Source of the DNA: Timema cristinae
Taxonomy: Eukaryota > Arthropoda > Insecta > Phasmatodea > Timematidae
DNA length: 64,000 bases
Direction of reading: 5' to 3'
NCBI GenBank assembly: GCA_039000515.1
Contig: JBCFYV010000100.1
Coordinates: forward strand, 27,338,818 to 27,402,817
A program made the position numbers and the translations under genes. Below the pieces are notes generated by a model that was given only the letters and a program-made list of their open reading frames with translations, did no database searches and had not been told where the DNA came from. This document shows positions 11,790 through 22,377 of the stretch, piece by piece (positions within the stretch are counted from its first letter, which is position 1; every line of letters begins with the position of its first letter).

Positions 11790-12450
11790 ATTTTTTTTTT
11801 CTTCTGGTCACTTCCTGTCGTGGCCAATCGACATCGCTGGAGTGCTCGATAGCTCCAGCCCAGCATCACGCTTGTTTACAAGCGAGCAGGGCTCTTCGAG
11901 TAAGGAACAACTTCCGACGTCTCATATGTATCCACTTAACTTCCTTCTCCCCTTGTCGGTATTCCAGGCGTCCCAGTTTCATCAGCGATATTCATCACTG
12001 GTACCCCTGAGACGCCTTTACTCGGCTAGAGCTCTAAATATATCCAGAGAACGTCAAAATCTAGTCCACCCTCCCTTTTATTACACTTTCTGTGTTTTGT
12101 TTCACCAGTTTGGTAACGTCTGATATTTCTTCTCCTTCTCCATCGTCTTCACTCGCCACTTCTTCCTCAGTTGTTTCTTCCTGTCTGTTTTGTCTTGAGT
12201 CTTGGTTCTGTCTTTTTCTTCTTTCTTTTAGTTTGTCCATATGTCTGTCCCTTTCTGCTTTCGATACCCTGTTCGCTATCTCATCGAGGTAGATCTACCG
12301 GTCCACATCCCTCAATATATGGTATATGGCATTGCCTTGTATAGGCATTAGTAGCTCCTCCCTTTCCCTTTTAGTAAAGATACATTTCAAGGTCACGTGT
12401 TCCGGTGTCGCCTCTCCTCCGCAATAGCAAAGAAAGGTTTCACTCAATTT
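11790..12450 (-). pseudogene. Non-LTR retrotransposon 3' end: C-terminal reverse transcriptase region plus 3' UTR and A tail
   Basis: On the minus strand from 12450 the frame gives FLCYCGGEATPEHVTLKC, a Cys-Cys-His-Cys arrangement typical of the zinc-knuckle-like motif that follows the reverse transcriptase in R1-like and related LINEs. Then come KREREELLMPIQGN, one stop, and YLDEIANRVSKAERDRHMDK with a charged tail, ending near 12060. The remaining sequence to about 11802 has no open frame and ends in an A-rich run at 11791-11802. This suits a 5'-truncated copy with its 3' UTR and poly-A. The clade is inferred from the motif style only. One in-frame stop shows it is dead. Confidence 0.65.
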
Positions 12451-12583
12451 CACCCTAAAAGCTATAATTCAATTGTTGGTTTGGCGATGAGCGTCGCCAT
12501 TTTTAGTGGTGGAGACATCCACTCAGGCCGTTAACAGCGCCATCACCGTGGCTCCATCTGAAGGGGGCATTATTTTTATTTTT

Positions 12584-12823
12584 TTAGTACTACGTCTTAC
12601 TATCTGTTCGGGCTATACGTCTATGTACTAATTACACTAATGATTTAGGGATGAGGTAGGTGTGATTTAGAGAAAGTACACTCATATTTGCTTGGAAAGA
12701 TAATGAGGAACCATTTAGGGGAAAACCACCCTCATTGCGCCCAACTGGGATCAAACCCCGATCTTTCCGTCCTCGGCAGTGTAGTTTAACACGACACTAG
12801 TTAACTACGCAAACGAACCGGGT
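12584..12823 (-). mobile_element. SINE family A, full-length copy
   Basis: Minus-strand copy. The tail complement (CGTCTTACTATCTGTTCGGG) lies at the left and the tRNA-like head at the right, ending near 12823 with a B-box complement in GATCAAACCCCGATC. Confidence 0.8.
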
Positions 12824-14200
12824 TCTAACTTTGTGCACTCTTTATTACTAGAATGGTTTGAAAATCCACATACCTGACTAAACAATGCAACCAAGTCTGA
12901 AAGGTTTACTTTGGGAGGGGGTAGCATTATTTCTGAAGCAGGTAAGCTGTAAATATATGTTCTTTTTTAACAGACTGCAAGAGTTTAGTTCGGGGGTTGC
13001 AAACTCACGGCCTTTTATATTACTATTAGTCATATTATAAGCAAAAGCTTAATTTTAGTATGCAGGCTACATTATCTTTAATAATAATGGAAAACACAGT
13101 TTGAACTATTTTAAACTGTACCTTCTTTTTATTTTTCACTTTAAATGCTCGTCCTCTGGAATTTTTATCCACAAAATTTATTCAATAGGCTGCTGCTTCA
13201 TGTGTTTCACTAACAAACATAAACATCTGGAATAATAGGAGTTTTTAAACATTCTAAATCGGCCTACACACATTAATGGCTTTAAATACATAGTATCAAA
13301 TTTCAACATTCAGTTTTATCTTTATTTTTCTAATTTGAAATATTTTTAAAATAAAAGAAATTAAAAATCAATTTTTGAAAAGAAAGCAAATTTTTCGGCT
13401 GGTACAACATGTCTCTAATTATTATTTATAATTAATTATCGAGCTTATAGTGATAGGTGATTAATATGGATATTTTTATTCTTTCTATTGTATTTATCTA
13501 CTCATAATATTAATTGCTGACTATGGGCATGGCGCATGGTGTAAGTCTAAAATAAATTAAACTATATTATACATGGTTTGTAATATACGTGTAAAATACT
13601 GGGTAGGGATAGGTGGTCTTAATATATTCCAAGTCCCTACAAAATGGAAACGGGGGGCTTGAGCAGCCCCACCTTTCCCCCAGTTTCGGAGCCCTGCCAA
13701 AAACGATATAGGTTATCAGAGTAATATTTTATGGTGTTGGAAAACACCACCGATCTTAGCATTGAGATATTTGTGGTTAATAAAAGATCGTCACTTTTAT
13801 TGGTAGGGCTGTATAACGGCCAGGCTAAAGTGAAACACTGTGGAACTGAGTGATCTCTGTTGGTGATATAGGTTAAATATTATATATTAAATTTATGATT
13901 CAACCTGTTTTGATTTAATTTAATTCTATAGACAGATTGCAACTAAAAAAAATGTTACACAAATTAAATGTATGCACCCATAAATAAAAAACAAAGCAAT
14001 ACATTGATAATTCACTTTATGATAATATTTCTTCAACTACTGTAAATACACATTTGTCCAACATTTTCTACTCACAAATTGTTGTGTTATTAAGCGAGGA
14101 TGGATCGAGATATTGTAGTCAGGAAAGGTCATTGGTTTTCAGGGTTCTCAAGTATAAATATAATATCTAATTAATATTAATGAAATTGCTAAATTATGAA
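12824..14200. other. AT-rich intergenic stretch, nothing firmly recognised
   Basis: Contains a GC-richer patch at about 13630-13710 with a C/G run pair, and a small hairpin GGTGTTGGAAAACACC near 13733. No gene or bounded element is seen. Confidence 0.4.
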
Positions 14201-14202
<2 letters not shown>

Positions 14203-14231
<29 letters not shown>

Positions 14232-14232
14232 G
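14203..14232. repeat. AAT microsatellite
   Basis: About ten consecutive AAT/TAA units. No SINE tail adjoins it. Confidence 0.95.
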
Positions 14233-15104
14233 GAATTTTAATAAAACCACATTGATAAACATATTTGAAATTTTAACACAAGAAAACAACATAAAACAAA
14301 ATGTCGCTCTCACAAAAGAAAATATGTACAATATATATACATTACTAAAATAAGTTTGTATTCATATAAAAGCTATTTATTATAAATGGGAGGTGAGATC
14401 ATCCCAATCGCCCCCACTTTAAATAATAATTTTAAGGTTGGTCTCTACTAAAGTTATCCCACGTCGATTCCAATGGACCATATCCATTCTTTTGTTTGAA
14501 GGATGAACTATCAAATCATTTTTTAATAGGTTTAGAAGTAAATTAAAATTTCAATACACTCGAATTTGCTTTAAGGAAAATTGCTTCACCAATAGATTGT
14601 GCGCACAAACTTGGAAAGGCCTTAATGTTACAATATAGTCTGAGAAATTCTATGTTTGGTGTTTGAATTTTTCTAATGAACTTGAGCGATCACCCCTTCC
14701 CCTCCCCCCCCCCCCCCTTGGCCCTCTACATCCTTCACTAATTCCCGCTAATTATGTATATCTACATTACTGTAAACCTTTACCTCTCCCTAAACAGTGG
14801 TCGAGTGCAAGGCGAGAATAAAGCGTTAATTCGTACAGCCACTGCCCAACGGTGCGAGTAAAGGTAATATATATTGTTTAAAATATAGGCCCGATGTAGC
14901 TTATTTAGGCTACAAAGCAGGGGCGCGGAGGCGCGCGCCTCCCATCCGCACGAATACCCAGTTCCTTTTAAAGTTATTATTCGTACTCTCACGACAATTT
15001 TATCCTGCCATAATAGTTTCAAGAAAAATATGGTTTTTGGTTTAAGTAATAGCAGGCAATGTTTTTAAAATGGCATGCGGTCGGGCGCTAGGCGGTCAGC
15101 AGGT
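14233..15104. other. Intergenic stretch with a poly-C run and a CG palindrome
   Basis: Holds a poly-C run at 14705-14717 and the perfect 16-bp palindrome GGAGGCGCGCGCCTCC at 14927-14942. Otherwise no feature recognised. Confidence 0.45.
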
Positions 15105-15820
15105 CCGTGAAGTTGGCAGCACCACTAACGGCACAAATTCTGAAAACTATGCCAATATTTAGTGCTGAATTTGTGCCACAAGAATATCCTATACCCATAA
15201 TTTGTGCCGCCATAGTTTTCGTGAAAACTTAAAAAAACTGTGGGTGCTGCCAACTTCACGTAGCAGCACCCATAACGGCACAAATTCTGAAACCTATGCC
15301 AATATTTAGTGCTGAATTTGTGCCACAAGAACATCCTATCCCCATAATTTGTGCCGCCATAGTTTTCGTGAAAACACCATAAAACAGTGAGTGCTGCTGG
15401 CAGCACCCATAACGGCACAAATTCTGAAACCTATGCCAATATTTAGTGCTGAATTTGTGCCACAAGAATATCCTATACCCATAATTTGTGCCGCCATAGT
15501 TTTCGTGAAAACACCAAAAAACAGTGAGTGCTGCTGGCAGCACCCATAACGGCACAAATTCTGAAACCTATGCCAATATTTAGTGCTGAATTTGTGCCAC
15601 AAGAATATTCTATCCCCATAATTTGTGCCGCCATAGTTTTCGTGAAAACACCAAAAAACAGTGAGTGCTGCTGGCAGCACCCATAACGGCACAAATTCTG
15701 AAACCTATGCCAATATTTAGTGCTGAATTTGTGCCACAAGAATATCCTATACCCATAATTTGTGCCTCCATAGTTTTTGTGAAAACTTAAAAAAAACTCT
15801 GGGTGCTGACAACGTCACGT
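15105..15820. repeat. 137-bp tandem array built from a foldback MITE
   Basis: Five units are marked by AACGGCACAAATTC at 15127, 15274, 15411, 15548 and 15685. The spacing is 147 then 137, 137 and 137 bp. Each unit carries GGCACAAATTC and, further on, its inverted copy GAATTTGTGCC, so it can fold. The array is bounded by inverted ends: CGTGAAGTTGGCAGCACC at 15106 and its imperfect complement GGTGCTGACAACGTCACG at the right. The first unit also ends in the perfect complement GGTGCTGCCAACTTCACG at 15243-15260. This suggests that a MITE with terminal inverted repeats became a tandem array. Open frames on the minus strand pass through all three frames because 137 is not a multiple of 3, and are not coding. 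Confidence 0.85.
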
Positions 15821-16240
15821 AGCACATACGGTTCTCTCTGTGACCTTGGACTGTGACGTCATCTTTCGAGCGGTCGCTTTGTTAGCCCACAGGAGCAAAA
15901 CAATAAAGGTCGTTGCATTTCTCTTTCCCCTCTCAATACATTATGCTGACTACACATTCTCTGTCTTGGAGTGAATGTTTAAACCAGGGGTGGGAAACTT
16001 TTTTTTTTTTAACACTGGAAGTTTGTATCGCATGTCCCTTCACGGATTCCTCATGACTTAACATCGTTTTACTGTTGTACAGTAAATTTTTACAAACTTT
16101 TACCAAAATGTAATAGTACGTAAAATTACATAGCTTGATGAGATTGGTAAATTAATATGAAATATCTATGCTTTTAAATGATTTTTTATTTTAATTAATC
16201 AAAATACACCTCGGGGCTGGATGTTGTATTTGTTCTAGAT
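15821..16240. other. Intergenic stretch with one possible hAT end
   Basis: Near 15986 the sequence CAGGGGTGGGAAAC resembles the end of hAT-type elements, but I found no matching second end or 8-bp duplication. A TGACGTCA palindrome lies at about 15855. Confidence 0.35.
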
Positions 16241-16485
16241 TTTAGTTAGTTTGTAAGTCGTGTACTAATATAGCTATTCGGTTTATAAAGTGCACGTTAA
16301 ATATCCCAAATAAATGAAACAATGAAATGATTTCAATACATGATGTCAAATAAATAAAGTAATGGGGATGTAATAAGGGAGGGCTAAACTTATGTGTGCA
16401 CCAACCATGATTAAAAAATAATTCATTAAAACTTTTTGAGATGAGGAAAAAAAATATAATTTTGACAGTTAAATAAAGATAAATC

Positions 16486-16860
16486 AAATCCCAGATAGCC
16501 AAAATAACATTAGACTCTAAATTTCTCAAAGTGGGTTGGGGAAGGGGGTTCAAAATCTACAAAATTAATAGAAACTACTACATCTCAGTGCAGTGTCGTT
16601 AAAAATTGAATTTTGGCATGCCCGTAAATGCACCACTCCAAATAACTATTAAGTCTGAACATTTTAAAATGTAACTCCATGAAATCAAGGGAGGGGCGGG
16701 GGGAGTTATAAAAAAGCTTTTATCTATAGTTGAAAATCGAAATTTGGCTGGCAAGTAGAAGTACAACTATAGATAAAGAAAGTATTCTTAAAACTATGTG
16801 TTTAAATGGGTGTTAGAGAAATTATGATTGGGGAGGAGCAGGGAAAATTTTCAAAAACCA
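16486..16860 (+). repeat. Dispersed repeat C, copy 2
   Basis: Second copy of the repeat at 4861-5200, same orientation, with the same order of shared blocks including ACTACATCTCAGTG, CACTCCAAATAACTAT and GTTAGAGAAATTATGATTGG. Sequence to its left (about 16265-16320) also resembles 49985-50045 (GTGCAC..AAATATC.CAAATAAA). Confidence 0.65.
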
Positions 16861-17026
16861 ATAGAAACAATTACTAACAGAACAATTTATTTGATAACCT
16901 GAGGTGCTTACTAGAATGATTCTTTCAAATTAATTCATGTTTAATTAGTAAATTTAAACTATTTCTTTTGGTGTTCATTTCAACAATGTCTTCACGTAAG
17001 CTAGCAAATATTGATGCAAAGACTGC

Positions 17027-17047
17027 ATATATATATATATATATATT
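17027..17047. repeat. AT microsatellite
   Basis: About ten AT units. Confidence 0.9.
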
Positions 17048-17147
17048 AGATTTTACTTCTTATAGGTAGTAGTTAATTTGTGGCTTCAGCAACATACAAA
17101 GTTCTCGCCTCATACGTGTCTGAAATGGTATTTTTGGTAGTTTAGAT

Positions 17148-17480
17148 CAGGGTGTCTCAAACTGCGAAGCGCGAAGGGATTTCAGATGAGGTGTGAACCA
17201 ATTTTACACTTTCTTCGACTTGCTAAATTATGATTGACTAAAAAATTAATATTCTGTTTGGCTTATGAAGAAATAAATTAATTAATATCTTACAAAACTT
17301 TACTATTCTTAATGAACTTCTACAAAGCTCTTATCAGAAAATAAAGAAATCAATTAAATAATAAATGTCTCATTTTAGTATTTTACCGTAAAAAAGTTAT
17401 TTTATTCTAAGAATAAGAGTCTTAACAATTACTTTTTATGTTCATATAAGGCTCAAGAGCATAGAGTTTGAGAAAACCTG
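17148..17480. mobile_element. hAT-type MITE with exact 8-bp target duplication
   Basis: The left end is CAGGGTGTCTCAAACTGCG. The right end on the minus strand is CAGGTTTTCTCAAACTCTAT. The direct repeat GTTTAGAT flanks both sides exactly (17140-17147 and 17481-17488). CAG-starting inverted ends and an 8-bp duplication define hAT elements. At 333 bp it has no coding capacity. Confidence 0.92.
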
Positions 17481-17488
17481 GTTTAGAT

Positions 17489-18017
17489 GATTTGCTAAAA
17501 ATAAAACAATTTACTCAAATTAAATGTGAGCGAAGCCGTGGGCAAACTCGAGTAAGTTAATATGATTATAAAAAAAAATAATGATTGATTAATTCATTTA
17601 GCATAATTAATAAACAAATATACTTAGAAAGACTGATAAAATATACTTTAGCACATTAAAAAAATTCAAAATAAAACAAAATTATTAAAATGGTGTGACC
17701 ACATGTATTTCATAATTAATAAAAAACGGTACGGGTACAAAACTTTTTATTTCTGGTACAAAACTAGTACAAAACCTTGGCAATGTAAAAAAGTTCAACA
17801 TACAAAAGTGGTACTACAGGTTAATGGACGTGCTGCTATACCTTGGGAAGAAGTAAATTGAGAAAAGACTCATATATTTTGAAACGGTAGTATATACTAT
17901 TTAACTAAACACTACACACCTCGCCATCTATTAGCATCACTACAAATCATAACGAATGTTTCCGGAGACAGCAAAACACATTTTAATAAATGGTCTAAAA
18001 ATTAACTTTACAAAAAG
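17489..18017. other. AT-rich intergenic stretch, nothing recognised
   Basis: No gene, RNA or bounded repeat seen. Confidence 0.4.
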
Positions 18018-18124
18018 TCATTTGGCCTAAAGTCGTTTGGCCTAAAATCATCGGGCCTAAAGGCATTTGGCCTAAAGTCATTGGGCCTAAAGGCATTTAG
18101 CCTACACTTTAGGCCAAATGACGG
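18018..18124. repeat. 15-bp GGCCTAAAGTCATTT minisatellite with a terminal inverted unit
   Basis: About six imperfect 15-bp units (TTTGGCCTAAAGTCA and variants with AAAGGCA) run from 18018. The last, ACTTTAGGCCAAATGA at 18107-18122, is in the opposite orientation, so the end can fold back. A hairpin TCAGGCGC...GCGCCTGA follows at 18178-18203. Confidence 0.85.
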
Positions 18125-18480
18125 GTACCCACCAAACCTTCCCACCCCTTCACCTCTTATTTTCAAATGACATGCATTCAGGCGCGAGGCGGTCAGCGCC
18201 TGACATAGTGAAACCAAACCTTCCCTCCCCGTTGTCCTCCTGCTATAGCTAGCTAGCTAGCATTGCTTTTTCTTCTTTTGAAGGCGCACTCCCTTACGCG
18301 CCCTAAGGTTGAAAGCTTGTGAAATGTGTATAGCGTGAACCAGCAATAATTGTTGTCAGTCATCCTGCGTGCTCCTGCATCTTGAGGATGTGTGTGGCGT
18401 GTGTGTTTATAATAATATAATGTAGAGTTATTTTAGGATAATGTTTATTTAAGTTATATGTCTTAATATTTTTTGTAACT
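18125..18480. other. Short intergenic stretch
   Basis: Holds the hairpin at 18178-18203 and an AGCTAGCTAGCTAG run at 18248-18261. Nothing else recognised. Confidence 0.4.
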
Positions 18481-18606
18481 ATGCTTAATATGAATAGTTC
18501 AATTCAGGCGCTTAAGACAACGAATATTGCAAGATTAACTCTTGATCAAAAAAGAGAATTGAATTCATTAGGTAGGCCATGTCCTGAATTTTGTATGGAA
18601 CAAAGT
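18481..18606 (+). pseudogene. Possible N-terminal fragment of a hAT (zinc-finger MYM-type) transposase
   Basis: The + strand opens at ATG 18481 and contains IARLTLDQKRELNSLGRPCP followed by EFCMEQ. This resembles the conserved leader seen in the hAT pseudogene at 34919 (LSLHEKVRVKKRGRSTPDIL), where a short Leu-x-Leu-x-x-Lys stretch precedes Gly-Arg-Pro/Ser-x-Pro. The frame then runs on without recognisable content. No zinc finger or catalytic part follows nearby. The call rests on about 25 residues and is tentative. Confidence 0.35.
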
Positions 18607-18720
18607 GAAAACATACATACCTATATATTTATGCACATTACACAGATGCGGAGTTTCTGCAACACATCCACGTCCTTTGGGGGAGTTTTTTTTATCTTTC
18701 CATCTTGTTTGTGGTATTAA

Positions 18721-19562
18721 TTTTTGAGTTTAACTAAATGAATATTTAGCAAAACATATTCCGAAATTTGTGTCTTCTTTTAAATCTATTATTTAGAAAT
18801 AATTTATGAACTAAACAGGCTGCGCCCTCCAGCTTCTAAAGTGACGAGCCGCCACTACTACAAAGATTCAAATACTTATTAGTTATTATATTATTAATAG
18901 AGACATACACTAAGGATGAAATAAAAATCTTCTACGGAAGGTAGCACTTAGCAAACTTTATTTCTAATTCAATTAAATTTAAACTCCAAAGTTCCTAATG
19001 TATACATTAAAGGAATATAAAATGACTACCTTGTGTGTCATTGATAACTAAGCTTATTTTTTCAATAGTAAGTTAATTTAAGAAATATATATATATTAAA
19101 TGTAAATTACGGATCATTCCACATATTATCTATAACTATGTTTATTCAGAAATTATAGTCCGACACCTTAATCTATTCGGCATCGCCTTAAACTTCTGTG
19201 CAGATTTCATGGGTTGGAGTTTCTGCATCACTGAAAAATATCATTGTTGGGATTGGTGTTTCCTATTTTACAGTTAATGATGTGTATTAATATTTAATTT
19301 TGCGCTTAATTAATCTATTTGTTTAGAGATTTAATTTTAAATTCTTCTAATAAATAAAAAAATACTAACAAACCCGAGCGCAATACTTAGGCAATAAAAT
19401 ATTATTAATTTAATGAAGACTTATCTAAACAACATATATAACAAAACAAAACATAATCTTACTATAGAGATTCCAAGGTCACGAGGATAAATATTTTATT
19501 ACACATTTTATTACACAGGAATATATTATATTTTACCGCAAGATATTATGATATAAACAAAT
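18721..19562. other. AT-rich intergenic stretch, nothing recognised
   Basis: No gene, RNA or bounded repeat seen. Confidence 0.4.
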
Positions 19563-19565
19563 TCC

Positions 19566-19569
19566 ATTA

Positions 19570-19600
<31 letters not shown>

Positions 19601-19757
19601 GCCCGCGTCTTACTACCCGTTCGGTTATACGCACTTACGCTAATGTGTAAGGTAGGGTGATTGTGAGATGAAATGAAGGACCTACAGTTTAACGTGGGAT
19701 CCGAACCACGGTGGAGACCTGCATTCCTCACATTCACAAGATGTCTTGTCAGAGGTG
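19566..19757 (-). mobile_element. SINE family B, copy lacking its head
   Basis: Minus-strand copy beginning in an ATT microsatellite (19571-19600). The tail complement follows (CGTCTTACTACCCGTTCGG), then the family B body with GATGAAATGAAGGACCTACA, ending at TTGTCAGAGGTG. The tRNA-like head expected to the right is absent. Confidence 0.8.
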
Positions 19758-19779
19758 TTCCATAATTCAATGAAAGGTA

Positions 19780-20230
19780 GCCCCCAACTGAAGATGAGTC
19801 CCCGAGTCCCCCCCCCGACGTTCCGAGATGCGTCTGTAAAGGAAGGGGGCTGGAAAGTAGTGAGCAATTTCTTCACAGATGAGTCTTGTAGTAGATAGTC
19901 TGGGCGCTAAGATGGGGGAATGTTTTTGGATAAGGTCTCTGGGGATAACCCCCCCCCCCCACTCCACCCGATCGTATAGCCCTAGTAGTTTCGAAGATGA
20001 ATCCGGGAGCTGGAAAGGGTTTGGTAAAATATTTTCGAATAAGATATCAGGGGGTGCCCTCCACCCAAATGTAGGCCACATAACCCCAGGGCCTCTAGAG
20101 ATGCATCTAAGGGGGAGATGGGCTGGAGGGGTGGGGGTGGATTTTTTTCGGGTAAGGTCTCAAGGGGTATCTCTCACCTGAAATGGGCCCCATAGAACCA
20201 GCGGGGGAGGGGAGGGAGGGATACCATTTC
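19780..20230. repeat. GC-rich degenerate tandem repeat
   Basis: Three related units are visible. They share GAGATGCGTCTGTAAAGG / GAAGATGAATCCGGGAG / GAGATGCATCTAAGGGGG, each followed by a GGCTGGA or AGCTGGA stretch and then a T-rich AATTTCTTC / ATATTTTCG / ATTTTTTTCGGG with GATAAGGTCT-like sequence. A C run lies at 19950-19960. Base composition is much richer in G than the flanks. No protein motif was found in the overlapping open frames. Confidence 0.6.
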
Positions 20231-20528
20231 CGGCAAAAAAAAATTGTAATTTTAATTTTGGTAGCACATCTTCATGTCGACACATTTCTATTAAAGTTCT
20301 CATTTTTAAATTTTTACACATACAAAATGTTGTTAAAGGGTCTTAAAAATTACACTTTCGTATTAAAGAGATAGATTAACCAATAATAGCTAATTTTATA
20401 TTTTTATACAGTTAATAATATGCAATTAACGGTATAATTAATTCAAGCATATTTTATCTCGCTATAAGTTATAATTCATAATAAATAAATAAATAAATAC
20501 AAGACCACTCCCTGAAAACAAACTCAGG

Positions 20529-20547
20529 TCTAACATTATTATTATTA

Positions 20548-20602
<55 letters not shown>
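20529..20602. repeat. ATT microsatellite adjoining a SINE tail
   Basis: Long ATT/TTA run directly next to the tail of the family B SINE that follows, as in other copies. Confidence 0.95.
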
Positions 20603-20603
<1 letters not shown>

Positions 20604-21090
20604 GCACCGCGTCTTATTACCCGTACGGGTTATACGCACTTATGCTAATGTGTAATGGTAGGGTGATTGTGAGATGAAATGGAGGACCTACAGTTTAACG
20701 TGGGATCCGAACCACGATGGAGGGAGGCTTGGCATTCCACACATTCACAAGTTGTGATTAATACACGTCTTGTCAGAGGTGAAGGAAGGGTTTGGCAATC
20801 AGATAAATCTTTTCTTTAGTGATTTATTTATACTTCTTAATCTCTATTTACAAACATATTTTACAAAACATAACGAAATTATAATATTCTCCAACCCCTA
20901 GGCGTTCTTTAATATAGCATGTCCATCGAAAACAAAATAAAAATTAATGTGTTTTAGATCCCCCAAATAGGGCACAGTTCACATTAATGGCGGTGGGGTT
21001 TATCAGATAGATCTGTGCCGGGACCGGGGATTGGACCCCGGACCTCCAGCACAGAAGTCCGACACCTTACCTCTAGATCACCAGGTCACC
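20601..21090 (-). mobile_element. SINE family B, full-length copy interrupted by a retroposed insert
   Basis: The tail complement begins at 20601 (TTAGCACCGCGTCTTATTAC). The body follows to 20810. After an insertion (20811-21001) the tRNA-like head occupies 21015-21090. Read on the minus strand, the head has a TGATCTAGAGGTAAGGTGTC A-box-like segment and a B-box-like GGTCCAATCC. The uninterrupted copy at 49413-49680 confirms that the two halves belong together. Confidence 0.85.
20811..21001 (-). mobile_element. Retroposed insert inside the family B SINE
   Basis: A 191-bp segment flanked by ATCAGATAAATCT (20798-20810) and ATCAGATAGATCT (21002-21014), a 13-bp duplication with one mismatch. Read on the minus strand it ends in AATAAATCACTAAAGAAA, so it has a polyadenylation-signal-like hexamer and an A-rich end. 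This is what reverse transcription of a truncated polyadenylated RNA leaves. The source RNA is unknown. Confidence 0.65.
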
Positions 21091-21109
21091 CCCAAGTTTA
21101 GTAGTTGTA

Positions 21110-21712
21110 GGTATTATTGTTGGGTCATTCCACATAAATGTACGAACATTGTTTTAAAACCCACACTCCACTTGATTATAAAGCTAGTATTAATTATTAA
21201 TACGCGTGGCTCACGCACAATACACTTAAATTAGTTACCTACATGGGAAAAGAAACGGACCCGTTTGGAAAGTTATTTTTTACATCGCTGTGTATGTTGT
21301 ACAGTTTTAGCTCGCTCAATTATTCATAGAGCGCAGCACGCATCAACTGTAAAGAAATAGTTTAATTTTCTTCAATAGATGGCACCTATTTTAGTTTGAA
21401 TTAAATACATTTTATTTGTCACTAATATAAAAAATATTTGTTCAATATTAAGATTATTAGATCTATACATTTATATTAAAACTACTTTTAAAGTACTTTC
21501 AAATAACTTAAGTATTGGTATTGGTTTATTTTGTTACTAATCTATAAAATGTAATATGATTTTTATACTCCACGGATGTAGATATAATATCAATATTTAT
21601 ATTGAAAAATTATGATGATAATATTTACGAATGTAATGATTTCGAGCGTCTATTTATACCCTCTTTTTAGAACGTGGGAAGCGACCTTTTCTGGCGCTGC
21701 CCATAATATCCT
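21110..21712 (+). repeat. Dispersed repeat E, copy 1 (about 600 bp)
   Basis: Closely similar throughout to 29949-30493. Shared stretches include GAACATTGTTTTAAAACCCA, GTGGCTCACGCACAATACAC, TTCAATAGATGGCAC and TCTTTTTAGAACGTGGGAAG. Copy 1 has about 40 bp extra near 21285-21325. No coding capacity is seen. It could be a noncoding part of a transposon. Confidence 0.85.
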
Positions 21713-21741
21713 TGTATCTTAAACTAAAACATGATATGATT

Positions 21742-22377
21742 TAGTGATGGGTCGAACCAGCTCATTGAGGTGAGCTAGCTCATATAAGCTCGCTCACTCA
21801 AAAGAGTCGTTCATAAGAGTCATATCGTTCACCACATGGCTCGCTCGCTCCTAATCCCTTCACCCCTTACCCACCCTTAACATGATGAGCGAGCGCTAAC
21901 TAGTTCTCACAATTCCCGTTCCGAGCGTGCAAATCTGTCCCTTTCCTTTCAACTTATGAACGAATTAAGTTTTATGTGTAATTTATCCGAATCCTATTGT
22001 GTTTGATTCTTTAATTATATTACTTACTCATATTATAATAATTAATCTTAGTATATAATATTTAGTGTCCAATTCACATAATTATGTTCAAGTAATGTCA
22101 AGAAAAATAGTTAGTTTAATATTGTAGGCAGTACTGCTATCTAGTAACGATAGTAAGCACTTATAGTTAATTTTTTCTTAGTAGCGAACGAAGAACGACA
22201 GAAGAGTCGGGAATGACAAACACTCCTGACTCTTTCCAGAGCGGATGAACGAGAGCGAAAAAGTCTTTAGTAATGGCGGCGCGAATGACTCGCTCGCGAA
22301 GCGAGAGTCGTTCGTTCACAGCTCTCGTTCAAGAGTCGTTCAATTTGAATGACTCGCTCACGAACGACCCATCACTA
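21742..22377. mobile_element. hAT-like nonautonomous element with exact 8-bp duplication
   Basis: The ends are perfect inverted copies TAGTGATGGGTCG and CGACCCATCACTA. The flanks are ATATGATT at 21734-21741 and ATATGATT at 22378-22385. Subterminal regions are full of GAGTCGTTC and GCTCGCTC motifs in both orientations, which may be transposase-binding repeats. At 636 bp it has no transposase. Confidence 0.93.

Noticed and set aside
15125..15739. Minus-strand open frames through the 137-bp array (repeated Trp, Cys, His-rich peptides)
   Set aside because: The unit length is not a multiple of three, so the frame changes in every unit. Openness is a property of the repeat and no protein motif is present.
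15041..15830. CRISPR-like array
   Set aside because: The repeat unit is 137 bp with no unique spacers, and the genome is eukaryotic.
15986..16015. hAT element starting at CAGGGGTGGGAAAC
   Set aside because: No second end or 8-bp duplication could be found.
18008..18217. Minus-strand open frame rich in Arg-Pro-Asn-Asp-Phe
   Set aside because: It translates the 15-bp minisatellite.
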